NCBI RefSeq assembly: GCF_009765355.1
Contig: NZ_VTHK01000060.1
Coordinates: 1-51,728 of the forward strand
Length of the DNA stretch: 51,728 bases
Direction of reading: 5' to 3'
Source: Amycolatopsis anabasis
GTDB taxonomy: Bacteria > Actinomycetota > Actinomycetes > Mycobacteriales > Pseudonocardiaceae
Shown: positions 41,808-50,205 of the stretch, piece after piece
Layout of the letters: every line of letters begins with the position of its first letter
How positions within the stretch are numbered: the stretch's first letter is position 1
Made by a program: the position numbers and the translations under genes
Notes under the pieces: generated by a model
What the model was told of the DNA's origin: nothing
Seen by the model: the letters and a program-made list of their open reading frames with translations, nothing else
Database searches by the model: none

Positions 41808-42551
41808 CTAGACCGGCTGTCCGGCACCGGGGGTACTGACCAATGTGCCGATCCTCTCACCACCCACCGCGCGGGCGATGTTCCCCTCGGTGAGCAGATT
41901 GAACACGATGATCGGCATGTTGTTGTCCATGCACAGGCTGAACGCCGTGGCGTCGGCGACCCGGAGACCGCGCTCCAGCACCTCGCGGTGCGTGATCTCT
42001 TCGAACATCTTCGCGGTCGGGTCGCTCTTCGGGTCGGCGGTGTACACGCCGTCGACGGCCTTCGCCATGAGCACGGCCTCGCAGCCGATCTCCAGCGCAC
42101 GCTGGGCGGCCGCGGTGTCGGTGGAGAAGTAGGGCATGCCGGTGCCGGCGCCGAAGATCACCACGCGGCCCTTCTCCAGGTGCCGCTCGGCGCGGCGCGG
42201 GATGTAGGGCTCGGCGACCTGACCCATGGTGATCGCGGTCTGCACGCGGGTGGGCACGCCTTCCTTCTCCAGGAAGTCCTGCAGGGCGAGCGAGTTCATC
42301 ACGGTGCCGAGCATGGCCATGTAGTCGGCCCGGTCGCGGTCCATCCCGCGCTGCGAAAGCTCGGCACCGCGGAAATAGTTTCCGCCGCCGATGACCACCG
42401 CCATTTGCACGCCGGTGCGGACAACTTCCGCGATCTGCTGGGCGACCGAGTGCACCACGTCCGGATCAACGCCTACCGCGCCTCCGCCGAACATTTCGCC
42501 GCCCAATTTGAGCAGCACCCGGCGATAGCCGCCGGACCGCTCTGCATTCAT
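41808..42551 (-). CDS. pyrH: uridylate kinase
   Basis: 247-residue UMP kinase of the amino-acid kinase fold, making UDP from UMP and ATP. YRRVLLKLGGEMFGG is the N-terminal phosphate loop. VVIGGGNYFRG and DRADYMAMLGTVMNSLALQD are UMP-binding and family-specific. DNNMPIIVFNLLTEGNIARAV is at the C-terminus. The ATG at 42551 has GGAGGG 4-5 nt upstream. A terminator-like hairpin separates it from tsf. Confidence 0.97.
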   Translation of the reverse strand: MNAERSGGYRRVLLKLGGEMFGGGAVGVDPDVVHSVAQQIAEVVRTGVQMAVVIGGGNYFRGAELSQRGMDRDRADYMAMLGTVMNSLALQDFLEKEGVPTRVQTAITMGQVAEPYIPRRAERHLEKGRVVIFGAGTGMPYFSTDTAAAQRALEIGCEAVLMAKAVDGVYTADPKSDPTAKMFEEITHREVLERGLRVADATAFSLCMDNNMPIIVFNLLTEGNIARAVGGERIGTLVSTPGAGQPV

Positions 42552-42595
42552 GTCGCCCTCCGCGTGCTCCGGTACCGCTTTGTCCGATGCTGTTT

Positions 42596-42645
42596 CACAC
42601 TTGTGCCCCGTCCCCGACGGCTTGCGGAGACGGGGCACAGGTGTG
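42596..42645 (-). terminator. stem-loop after tsf
   Basis: On the minus strand, CACAC-c-TGTGCCCCGTC pairs with GACGGGGCACA-a-GTGTG, 16 bp with one mismatch, across a loop of about 16 nt. It begins 10 nt after the tsf stop and ends 44 nt before pyrH. It is probably a terminator or attenuator that lowers expression of pyrH-frr-cdsA relative to rpsB-tsf. Confidence 0.7.
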
Positions 42646-42655
42646 TGGTCCGAAC

Positions 42656-43471
42656 TTACTGCTGTCCGACCTCGAAGCGGGCGAACCGGGTCACGGTTAC
42701 GCCGGCCGCGTCAAGCAGGGCCTTCACCGTCTTCTTGTTGTCGGTCACCGACGGCTGCTCAAGGAGCACGTTGTCCTTGTAGTAGGCGTTGACCTTGCCC
42801 TCGACGATCTTGGGCAGCGCCTGCTCCGGCTTGCCCTCCTCGCGCGCGGTCTGGTCGGCGATCCGGCGCTCGTTCTCGACGATCTCGGCCGGGACCTCGT
42901 CGCGGGTCAGGTACTTCGCCTTGAGCGCGGCGACCTGCATCGCGGCGGCGCGGGCGGCGCTCGCGTCGTCACCGGTGTACTCGATGAGCACGCCGACGGC
43001 CGGCGGGAGACCGGCGCCGCGGCTGTGCAGGTAGGTCTCGGTGGTGCCCTCGAACGCGACCACGCGGCGCAGCTCGAGCTTCTCGCCGAGCTTCGCGGAC
43101 AGCGCGTTGACCGCGTCGTCCACGGTCGCGCCGTCCAGCTCGGCGGCCTTGAGCTGCTCGACGTCGCTCGTCTTCAGGCCCTTCGCGACCTCGACGATCT
43201 TGTTGGCGAGCTCCACGAACGCGTCGTTCTTGGCGACGAAGTCGGTCTCCGAGTCGAGCTCGATCAGGACGCCGCCGTTGCCGGCGACGAGGCCTTCGGC
43301 GGTGGCGCGCTCGGCGCGCTTGCCGACGTCCTTGGCGCCCTTGATGCGCAGGTACTCAACGGCCTTGTCGAAGTCGCCGTCGTTCTCCTCCAGCGCCTTC
43401 TTGCAGTTCATCATGCCGGCGCCGGTGAGCTCGCGGAGGCGCTTGACGTCTGCCGCGGTGTAATTCGCCAT
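42656..43471 (-). CDS. tsf: translation elongation factor Ts
   Basis: 271-residue EF-Ts, the nucleotide exchange factor for EF-Tu. YTAADVKRLRELTGAGMMNCKKAL is the N-terminal UBA-like domain. The core follows with ETDFVAKNDAFVELANKIVE (the TDFV motif that contacts EF-Tu). The C-terminal core subdomain holds YYKDNVLLEQPSV. The ATG is at 43471. It lies 101 nt downstream of rpsB with a 36-bp perfect palindrome in between. Confidence 0.97.
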   Translation of the reverse strand: MANYTAADVKRLRELTGAGMMNCKKALEENDGDFDKAVEYLRIKGAKDVGKRAERATAEGLVAGNGGVLIELDSETDFVAKNDAFVELANKIVEVAKGLKTSDVEQLKAAELDGATVDDAVNALSAKLGEKLELRRVVAFEGTTETYLHSRGAGLPPAVGVLIEYTGDDASAARAAAMQVAALKAKYLTRDEVPAEIVENERRIADQTAREEGKPEQALPKIVEGKVNAYYKDNVLLEQPSVTDNKKTVKALLDAAGVTVTRFARFEVGQQ

Positions 43472-43527
43472 CGTGCGTTTTCCGTTCCTTTTTCGGTACG
43501 CGCGGGTGTGGGTGGGTGGCTGGTGTT

Positions 43528-43563
43528 TCCCGTGTGGCCCGGGCGCGCCCGGGCCACACGGGA
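43528..43563. terminator. 36-bp perfect palindrome between rpsB and tsf
   Basis: Positions 43528-43545 (TCCCGTGTGGCCCGGGCG) are the exact inverse of 43546-43563, with no spacer. In RNA it forms a very stable GC-rich hairpin of about 16 bp with a minimal loop. It begins 9 nt after the rpsB stop, so it most likely acts as an intra-operon attenuator, processing site or 3'-end stabiliser. Confidence 0.75.
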
Positions 43564-43572
43564 GAACGAGGG

Positions 43573-44436
43573 TCAGGAACCGGTGGTCTGTTCCTGCGGA
43601 GCCTCGGCGTTCGAGGCGGCCTGGTCCGCGTTCGCGGCGGCGGTGTCGGAACCGGCGAGCAGCTCCTTCTCCCACTCCGCCAGCGGCTCGTCGGAGGCGA
43701 CGCCCGGCTCGGGCTTGTCCGCGCCCTCGGCCGCCGCGCCGTTACGACCGGAACGGGCCAGCAGGCCGGCCGCGGCCGCCTCGGCGACGACCTTGGTCAG
43801 CAGGGCGGCCGACCGGATCGCGTCGTCGTTGCCCGGGATCGGGTAGTCGACCTCGTCCGGGTCGCAGTTGGTGTCCAGGATCGCGACGATCGGGATGTTC
43901 AGCTTGCGCGCCTCACCGACCGCGATGTGCTCCTTCTTGGTGTCCACGATCCACACGGCGCTGGGCACCTTGGACATGTCGCGGATACCGCCGAGGGTCT
44001 TCTCCAGCTTGTCCTTTTCGCGAGTGAGCGTGAGGATCTCCCGCTTGGTCAGGCCCTGGAAGCCGCCGGTCTGCTCCTGCGCCTCGAGCTCCTTGAGGCG
44101 CTGCAGCCGCTTGTGCACGGTCTGGAAGTTGGTCAGCATGCCGCCGAGCCAGCGCTGGTTCACGAACGGCATGCCGACGCGCTGCGCCTCGGCCGCGATC
44201 GCTTCCTGCGCCTGCTTCTTGGTGCCGACGAACATGATGGAGCCGCCGTGCGCGACGGTTTCCTTGATGAACTCGAACGCACGGTCGATGTAGGTCAGCG
44301 TCTGCTGCAGGTCGATGATGTAGATGCCATTGCGCTCGGTGAAGATGTAGCGCTTCATCTTCGGGTTCCAGCGACGGGTCTGATGCCCGAAGTGCACGCC
44401 GGAATCGAGCAGCTGCTTCATGGTGACGACGGCCAT
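43573..44436 (-). CDS. rpsB: 30S ribosomal protein S2
   Basis: 287-residue S2. MKQLLDSGVHFGHQTRRWNP and RWLGGMLTNFQTVHKRL are hallmark segments, and AILDTNCDPDEVDYPIPGND closes the core. The C-terminal 45 residues are an Ala/Glu-rich acidic tail common in actinobacteria. AGAGGTG lies 12 nt upstream of the ATG at 44436, a long spacing. It heads the rpsB-tsf-pyrH-frr-cdsA cluster. The upstream leader may be about 250 nt if the TACACT hexamer at 44701-44706 (minus strand) is the -10 element, leaving room for S2 autoregulation. Confidence 0.97.
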   Translation of the reverse strand: MAVVTMKQLLDSGVHFGHQTRRWNPKMKRYIFTERNGIYIIDLQQTLTYIDRAFEFIKETVAHGGSIMFVGTKKQAQEAIAAEAQRVGMPFVNQRWLGGMLTNFQTVHKRLQRLKELEAQEQTGGFQGLTKREILTLTREKDKLEKTLGGIRDMSKVPSAVWIVDTKKEHIAVGEARKLNIPIVAILDTNCDPDEVDYPIPGNDDAIRSAALLTKVVAEAAAAGLLARSGRNGAAAEGADKPEPGVASDEPLAEWEKELLAGSDTAAANADQAASNAEAPQEQTTGS

Positions 44437-44832
44437 GGCCGGATTCGCACCTCTTCTGTCTTGAGCATGCCGGGCATCCGCTCCGGCACGCATGTCGGTT
44501 TTGTCGCCGCCGGCCGGGTGGCCGGTAGCCCTGGTGCCGTGCCGGTGCCCGGACCCGCCCCTGTACAGCCGGTGAAGACTGAGCCGGAACGAGACCGCCG
44601 GGCGCCGCGCGCTCCGCTCGCCAGGTGGATGAAGCCCTGGCCAGCGCGGAACGAGCACGTGCACGCGAAGTCAGCCTGTGCTGGCACAAGCCGCGCAAAT
44701 AGTGTACGCCGCCGGTGGAACACCCACCGCACCGGCAGCCCCAAATGCGGTTACTTGTCCACACCCACCCGCGTTATCCACAGATTTCGAACTCGGCCAC
44801 CACACCCACGCCGAGCCCGCAATCCTGGCTAC
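44437..44832. promoter_or_regulatory. rpsB/M23 divergent regulatory region with two DnaA boxes
   Basis: 396 bp between divergent rpsB and the M23 gene, with no convincing gene. TTGTCCACA (44755-44763) and TTATCCACA (44774-44782) are consensus DnaA boxes in the same orientation, 10 bp apart. They lie upstream of the putative rpsB promoter and 51-78 bp before the M23 start. A TACACT hexamer (44701-44706, minus strand) is a candidate rpsB -10. The rest of the rpsB leader is GC-rich and could fold. Confidence 0.5.
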
Positions 44833-45444
44833 ATGACCCCTATCGCCCTCATCAGCCGCAATGTTTCGCCCCGTCGCCGCGGTCGCCATCGACGGCCCAG
44901 CCGGTTCGGCCGGATGCCGGAGGTGCTGCTCATCCTGCTGTTTCTCGGCCTGCTCCTGGTGCCGTTGACGGCGCTCGCGCAGCCCGCGACCGCGCCCGCC
45001 GAGCCGGAACCGAGGTTCAGCTGGCCGCTGTCCCCGAGCCCACCGGTGACCAGGCCGTTCGAGCCCCCGGCCGGCCCGTACGCACCCGGTCACCGCGGGG
45101 TCGACCTCGGCGGCGCGCCGGGCCAGCAGGTGCTGGCGGCCGGGCCCGGCGTGGTGGTGTTCGCCGGGCTCCTCGCCGGCCGCGGCGTGGTGTCCGTCGA
45201 TCACGACGGTGGCCTGCGCACCACCTACGAACCGGTGACCGCCCTGGTCGCCGCCGGTGACCAGGTGTACCGCGGCCAGCCGATCGGCGCCCTCGATCCC
45301 GGCCATCCCGAATGCCAGGTCACCGCGTGCCTGCACTGGGCCGTCCGCCGGGGCGAGGAGTACCTCAACCCGTTGAGCCTGATCCAGGTGGATTCCCGGA
45401 TCCGTCTGAAACCCTGGAACGGGGGCGATGCCATGTCCCGGTAG
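44833..45444 (+). CDS. exported M23 (LytM-fold) peptidase-like protein
   Basis: 203-residue protein. An arginine-rich N-terminus and a TM/signal segment (VLLILLFLGLLLVPLTALA, about residues 31-49) lead into a LytM domain. HRGVDLGGAPGQQVLAAGPG gives the His and Asp zinc ligands. The C-terminal motif is ACLHWAVRRGEEYLNPL: the second His of the usual HxH is present but the first, a catalytic His in LytM, is Cys. The protein may be a degenerate peptidoglycan-binding regulator rather than an active endopeptidase. Position next to rpsB matches M. tuberculosis Rv2891. Confidence 0.88.
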   Translation: MTPIALISRNVSPRRRGRHRRPSRFGRMPEVLLILLFLGLLLVPLTALAQPATAPAEPEPRFSWPLSPSPPVTRPFEPPAGPYAPGHRGVDLGGAPGQQVLAAGPGVVVFAGLLAGRGVVSVDHDGGLRTTYEPVTALVAAGDQVYRGQPIGALDPGHPECQVTACLHWAVRRGEEYLNPLSLIQVDSRIRLKPWNGGDAMSR

Positions 45445-46829
45445 CCCGTGGTTCCCGGAGTGCACCAGCGGGCGGGTCATCCGGCGTCACGAACCCACCG
45501 TGACCAGGCCCTGACCTGTCCCCAGCACCCGTCTGAGAACTCACCACGCGATCACGTCGACGGAGGCGCTCGTTGCCGAGTCAATCTCGCTTCCTGCTGC
45601 GGGACGCCTCGCCGCCGCGACCGTGTTCGGACGGCCTCACCGGCAAGAAGCACTCGCCCGCGGAGTTCTTCACTTGCCGAACGCCCCGGCGCGAACCCGC
45701 GTGGCTGTATCCGCGAAAAAGGCACCACTTCTCCGCGGATCTCAGCACTGCACCAGTGCCCCTGGCTATCGATGTCCGTGGACTACGACATCACTCGATG
45801 TGCTTCCTCGCTGGTGAGCACGGCCGCCGCTCGCCACACCTCCAGGTCGTTCGGCCCCGCTGCCGCACGGGCGCTCCACCTGGACCTGCGACGTCGCCGT
45901 CGACCCGCCCGCGGGGGCCGAGGAAGCCGCGCATCCCTAACGCCGCAGCCGGGCACCTCGCAGGCGATGTCGAAATTCGTCGACACCACGCGGTCAAGGA
46001 CCACGGCGATGCCGCCATCCATGAGCAAGTGCCGTCGCCCCCGCGGACGGAACCATCCGCGGGCCACTCCGGCTCTCAGACGTTCCGCGCGGACTCGCCT
46101 CCGCCCAGGACCCTCGTCATCTCGGGAGGTGCAACACGACCTGTCTTAGCAGACCTGCCTCAACTTCAAGCATGGTGCTCGACTCGACCTGAGGCCACGC
46201 ACGCCAAGCGGGGTGAAAAGCCGGGCGATCCCAAAGGCACCCAGCCCGCCGGGCAAACGTATGGCACTCGCATCCCAGGTGAAGCCGACCATAGGCGCCG
46301 GGCCTTCTCGGAGCCACCGTGTCGGACGTCCCGAGACTGAAGCGCCCGCTCAGGACACCGTGAACACTCACAGCTCCGGCTTGCCTGGTGGCCAGGGCTG
46401 CGGGAATCTCTCCAGCTGGACCTCGCCGATCGCCCACTCGCCCCATCAACCGCGATGGCGCAGCGGCGAGCCGCTCACGCGGGAACCACGACCTACCAGT
46501 CGTCTCGCACGAGCTACGAAGTGTCAGCGATGTCCTGAAACACAAGGCCCGGCCACCTTCAGCCTCGGGATGTCTGGCGCGGTTGGTCTGGCGGAACCTC
46601 ACAGACCAACCGGTCGCCCACGTGGGGTACGTCCGCCATGCCTGGCCAAGCCGACTGGATGTCCCCGCGTTGGGCCGTCGCCTTACCCGGTTTGGCGCGC
46701 GCCCGAAACCAGGTCGAGCCGACCACCACGCTGGATGTCAGGCACCATGACACGGGACCTCGACCCACAAGTTCCCCGTAACGAGAACGCCACAGGTCGC
46801 GCTGGATACGGATGCGGGCGCTGGAGCCG
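45445..46829. other. 1.4-kb region without a convincing gene
   Basis: Between the M23 and whiG genes. Open frames of up to 255 codons exist on both strands (for example 45573-46340 plus, 46117-46602 minus). They overlap each other, lack Shine-Dalgarno sites and are dominated by Arg, Pro, Ser and Thr without recognisable motifs. They also have less GC-biased third positions than neighbouring genes. I see no tRNA, inverted-repeat ends or long direct repeats. It may be decayed coding DNA or a long non-coding spacer. Confidence 0.5.
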
Positions 46830-47873
46830 CTAGACGCCTGCCTGTTCGACCAGTTTGGCCCGGAGGCGGAGCACTGCCCTGGTGTGCAGCTGGCTGACCC
46901 GGGACTCGGTCACGCCCAGCACCTTGCCGATCTCGGCGAGGGTGAGGCTCTCGAAGTAGTAGAGGCTCACCACGATCCGGTCACGCTCGGTGAGCTGCGC
47001 GATGGCCTCGGCGAGCTGGCGCCGGTTGTCCTGGTCGACCAGTACGGCCACCGGGTCGACCGCGTCGTCGTCGGGCAGGGTGTCGACCAGGGAACCGCTG
47101 TCCTTGCCCGCCGCGACCAGGTCCTCCAGGGCGACCACGCTGGTGAGCTGCAGCTGGCCGTAGAGGTCGCGGAGGTCGTCGACGGTGATGTCGAGTTCGG
47201 CGGCCAGTTCCGCGTCGGTCGGTGTGCGGTGCAAGCGGGCGCCGAGGCGTTCCAGCGCGCGTTCGGCTTCGCGGGCCCGGCTGCGTACGACCCGGGGCAC
47301 CCAGTCCTGGGAACGCAGGTCGTCCAGGATCGCGCCCCGGATGCGCTGCATCGCGTAGGTCTCGAACCGCAGGCCGCGCTCGGGATCGAACTTCTCGATC
47401 GCGTCGACCAAGCCGAAGATGCCCGATTGCACCAGGTCACCGACGTCCACGTGGGTGGGCAGCCCGGTGCCCACCCGGCCGGCGACGTACTTGACCAGCG
47501 GCGCGTAGTGCAGCACCAGACGGTCCCGGATCCGCTGGTGCGGGGCGCGGGCGAACTGCTTCCACAAGGCCTGGATCCCGGCGTCCACGTCACCAGCGGG
47601 ACCTCGCACCGGTGCCGTGGGCGCGACGGCCCCACCATCCGGGGGCTGGGCGTCCGCATGGTCGGTTGTCTCGCTCAGTTGCAGATCGGCGGTCACGGGA
47701 TCGCCGTTCTCGGCAGCGGGGTCAGGGCTTTCTCCGGGCTTGTGCGAGGTCGATGGCACACGCGACACCCCGTTCGGGACGCTGCGCTCGGCGGCCTTCT
47801 GGGCGTGCGGCGGCGTGCGACGGCTAGCCGATTCTCCTCCGGCGTCATCGCGCACGCGGGTGGGTTCGGTCAT
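46830..47873 (-). CDS. whiG: WhiG/FliA-family RNA polymerase sigma factor
   Basis: 347-residue sigma-28-type factor. Region 2 includes VDVGDLVQSGIFGLVDAIEK and RFETYAMQRIRGAILDDLRS. Region 3 follows PRVVRSRAREAERALERLGA. Region 4 has LAEIGKVLGVTESRVSQLHT. In Streptomyces WhiG starts spore formation in aerial hyphae, and the gene lies near rpsB there too. An N-terminal extension of about 90 residues, acidic and Pro/Ser-rich, comes before the sigma core and is absent from typical 280-residue WhiG. The ATG at 47873 has GAAGG 7 nt upstream and lies within the 3' end of xerC (29-nt overlap). Confidence 0.9.
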   Translation of the reverse strand: MTEPTRVRDDAGGESASRRTPPHAQKAAERSVPNGVSRVPSTSHKPGESPDPAAENGDPVTADLQLSETTDHADAQPPDGGAVAPTAPVRGPAGDVDAGIQALWKQFARAPHQRIRDRLVLHYAPLVKYVAGRVGTGLPTHVDVGDLVQSGIFGLVDAIEKFDPERGLRFETYAMQRIRGAILDDLRSQDWVPRVVRSRAREAERALERLGARLHRTPTDAELAAELDITVDDLRDLYGQLQLTSVVALEDLVAAGKDSGSLVDTLPDDDAVDPVAVLVDQDNRRQLAEAIAQLTERDRIVVSLYYFESLTLAEIGKVLGVTESRVSQLHTRAVLRLRAKLVEQAGV

Positions 47874-48912
47874 GGATCGCCTTCAGCCGCTCGACGGTCA
47901 CGTGAGTGTAGAGCTGCGTGGTGGCAAGCGTAGCGTGACCGAGTAGTTCCTGAACGCTGCGAAGGTCCGCTCCCCCCTCCAGTAGATGAGTTGCCGCCGA
48001 ATGGCGCAATCCGTGCGGCCCCATGTCAGTAGCGCCGGGTACCGAACCGACGGCGTCATGGACCACCCGGCGTACCGTTCGCGGGTCCAGCCTGCCTCCA
48101 CGAACACCGAGGAAGAGCGCCACACCAGCCGATTTGTCGACCTTGTTCGACGCTTTGGCGATCGCCGGACGGCCGGTGTCCAGCCAACCGCGCAGCGCCC
48201 GTTCGGCGGGTACCCCGAACGGGACCATCCGCTCCTTGCCGCCCTTGCCCAGAACCCGCACGACCCGCCGGGTGAAGTCGACGTCGTCGACATCGAGCCC
48301 GCACAGTTCGGACACCCGCACCCCGGTCGCGTAGAGCAGTTCGAGCACGGCGTGATCGCGCAGCGCCTCGGCGTCGCGTTCGGCCGCGCCCGCGCCGGAG
48401 GCACGCATCACCTCACCGGCCTGCTCCGGACGCAACACCCCCGGCAACGTGCGGTGCGAGCGCGGAGCCACCAGCCGCGCACCGGGGTCCCCGGAGAGCA
48501 ATCCGCGCCGCCGTGCCCATGCCGTGAAGGTACGCGCCGCCGCGGCCCGCCGCGCGAGCGTCGTACGGCCGGCACCCGCGGCGTGCTGGGTGGCCAGCCA
48601 GGACCGCAACACCGCGACATCCAAACCGTCGAGCGCGGGACGCCGCTCGACCTCCTCACCGGAACCGTCTTCGCCGCCGGAATCCCCGGCGGGGACGCCG
48701 TGCAGGAAACCGAGCAACGAGACCACGTCACCCACGTACCCGCGCACGGTGTGCTCGGAAAGGCCACGTTCGAGCCGGAGGTGGCGCTCGTAATCGTCGA
48801 GTAGATCAGCGGCGGCGCTCGGCAACGCGTTCCGGACACGCCGCAGGTCGACGCGGCGCGAACCCCGTTGTGCCGACCCTGCCGCGGGACGCCGACCTTG
48901 CGCTGACGACAT
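47845..48912 (-). CDS. xerC: tyrosine recombinase XerC
   Basis: 355-residue site-specific recombinase of the XerC/XerD type, which resolves chromosome dimers at dif. The N-terminal core-binding domain contains LRLERGLSEHTVRGYVGDV. The catalytic residues are visible: Arg in TGVRVSELCG, Lys in GKGGKERMV, HGLRHSAATH, LGHA, and Tyr in TTQLYTHV. A basic N-terminal extension of about 30 residues is present. It is 33 nt downstream of dprA and overlaps whiG, so dprA-xerC-whiG is probably one operon. Confidence 0.94.
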   Translation of the reverse strand: MSSAQGRRPAAGSAQRGSRRVDLRRVRNALPSAAADLLDDYERHLRLERGLSEHTVRGYVGDVVSLLGFLHGVPAGDSGGEDGSGEEVERRPALDGLDVAVLRSWLATQHAAGAGRTTLARRAAAARTFTAWARRRGLLSGDPGARLVAPRSHRTLPGVLRPEQAGEVMRASGAGAAERDAEALRDHAVLELLYATGVRVSELCGLDVDDVDFTRRVVRVLGKGGKERMVPFGVPAERALRGWLDTGRPAIAKASNKVDKSAGVALFLGVRGGRLDPRTVRRVVHDAVGSVPGATDMGPHGLRHSAATHLLEGGADLRSVQELLGHATLATTQLYTHVTVERLKAIHDRTHPRAR

Positions 48913-48945
48913 AGTCCTTCACGCTGCGCGAACCTCGGCCGATGG

Positions 48946-50205
48946 TCAAGCATCGCCACACCCAGATCGAGTGTCGGGCATCCCATCGCCCGCCCACGGC
49001 TCTTGCCGGTCCGGTCGCACGCGCCGCCATCCGGAGTCCACACGCTCGGCCAGCCCGTCGATTTCCAGCGCGGGCAACACCGCACGCACGCGTTCGAGCG
49101 GAACCCCGGACTCGGTCGCGATCCCTTCGGCCGACTTCCCCTTCCGGCGCCCGAGTGCCTCGTGCACCCGCAGCGCATCCGGGCCGAGACCATCAGTTGG
49201 TCGCCGCGGCCGGAACCGCGCCGACCGCTCAGCGCCGAGCTCCCCCGCCGTCTCCACCACGTCCTCGACCGAGGCCACCAGCGTCGCCCCGGCTTCACGG
49301 ATCAACTCATGGCAGCCGACCGACATCGCCGAGCCCACCGGTCCGGGCACTGCCATCACCGTCTTGCCCAGTGCGCCCGCGGTACTGGCGGTGTTCCGGG
49401 CACCACTGCGCCGCCCCGCCTCGACGACCACGATCCCTGCACCCAACGCGGCGATCAGTCGGTTGCGAACCAGGAACCGATGACGCGCCGGTGGCGTGCC
49501 GGGCGGGTATTCGCTGATCACCAAGCCGTGCTCGGCGATCCGGTCGAGCAGCCCGACGTGCCCGGCGGGATACCCCACGTCCAAGCCGCAACCGAGCACC
49601 GCGACGGTGACCCCGCCACCCGCCAAAGCGCCACGATGAGCGGCCCCGTCGATGCCGTATGCGGCGCCGGAGAGCACCGGGACACCGCGGACCGCGAGCC
49701 CGTGAGCCAGTTCGGCCGCAGTGTGTTCACCGTAACCGGTCGCCGCCCTCGCCCCCACGACCGACACGGCACCCTCGACCGCCTCGTCCAGCCGTCGCCG
49801 ACCACGCACCCACAGCCCGAGCGGCGACGCGACGCCCTGCACTCCCCGCCGACCGGCGACCTCCAGCGACAGCAACGGCCACGCCGGCCACTCGTCGTCC
49901 TCGGGAATGACCAGCCGCGCACCCAGCTGGTTCGCACCGGCCAGGTCCTGCTCGGCCAGATCCAGCTTCCGGCGCGCCTCGGTCTCGTCCCGCACCCGCG
50001 CGGGACAGTCGCCCTTGCGCACCAAATCCGCCGCGACCACCGCGCCGTGCTCGGCAACGAATGCCACCACCGCGTGCGCGGGCGGCTCCGCGACACGCAG
50101 CAGGTACGTCCGGGCGAACCGCACCCGTTCCGGCGAATCAGTTCGCGGACACGCGTTCCCGGCAGTCGCCGAACCCACCGTAGTCTCGCCCAACGGGCTG
50201 GTCAT
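48946..50205 (-). CDS. dprA: DNA-processing protein DprA
   Basis: 419-residue DprA/Smf protein, which loads RecA on incoming single-stranded DNA during transformation; its role in non-competent actinobacteria is unclear. The extended Rossmann fold has SVVGARAATGYG, VLSGAAYGIDGAAHRGAL, NRLIAALGAGIVVVEAG and GSAMSVGCHELIREAG. A C-terminal winged helix (AEGIATESGVPLERVRAVLP) follows. The ATG at 50205 has GGGAGGG 5 nt upstream, rejecting the longer frame from 50355. The ATG overlaps the TGA of an open frame that runs through the tandem array. Confidence 0.95.
   Translation of the reverse strand: MTSPLGETTVGSATAGNACPRTDSPERVRFARTYLLRVAEPPAHAVVAFVAEHGAVVAADLVRKGDCPARVRDETEARRKLDLAEQDLAGANQLGARLVIPEDDEWPAWPLLSLEVAGRRGVQGVASPLGLWVRGRRRLDEAVEGAVSVVGARAATGYGEHTAAELAHGLAVRGVPVLSGAAYGIDGAAHRGALAGGGVTVAVLGCGLDVGYPAGHVGLLDRIAEHGLVISEYPPGTPPARHRFLVRNRLIAALGAGIVVVEAGRRSGARNTASTAGALGKTVMAVPGPVGSAMSVGCHELIREAGATLVASVEDVVETAGELGAERSARFRPRRPTDGLGPDALRVHEALGRRKGKSAEGIATESGVPLERVRAVLPALEIDGLAERVDSGWRRVRPDRQEPWAGDGMPDTRSGCGDA

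Noticed and set aside
45573..46340. 255-codon frame in the M23-whiG gap
   Set aside because: No ribosome binding site, low-complexity basic composition, unlike local codon bias, and overlapped by frames on both strands. I could not support it as a gene.
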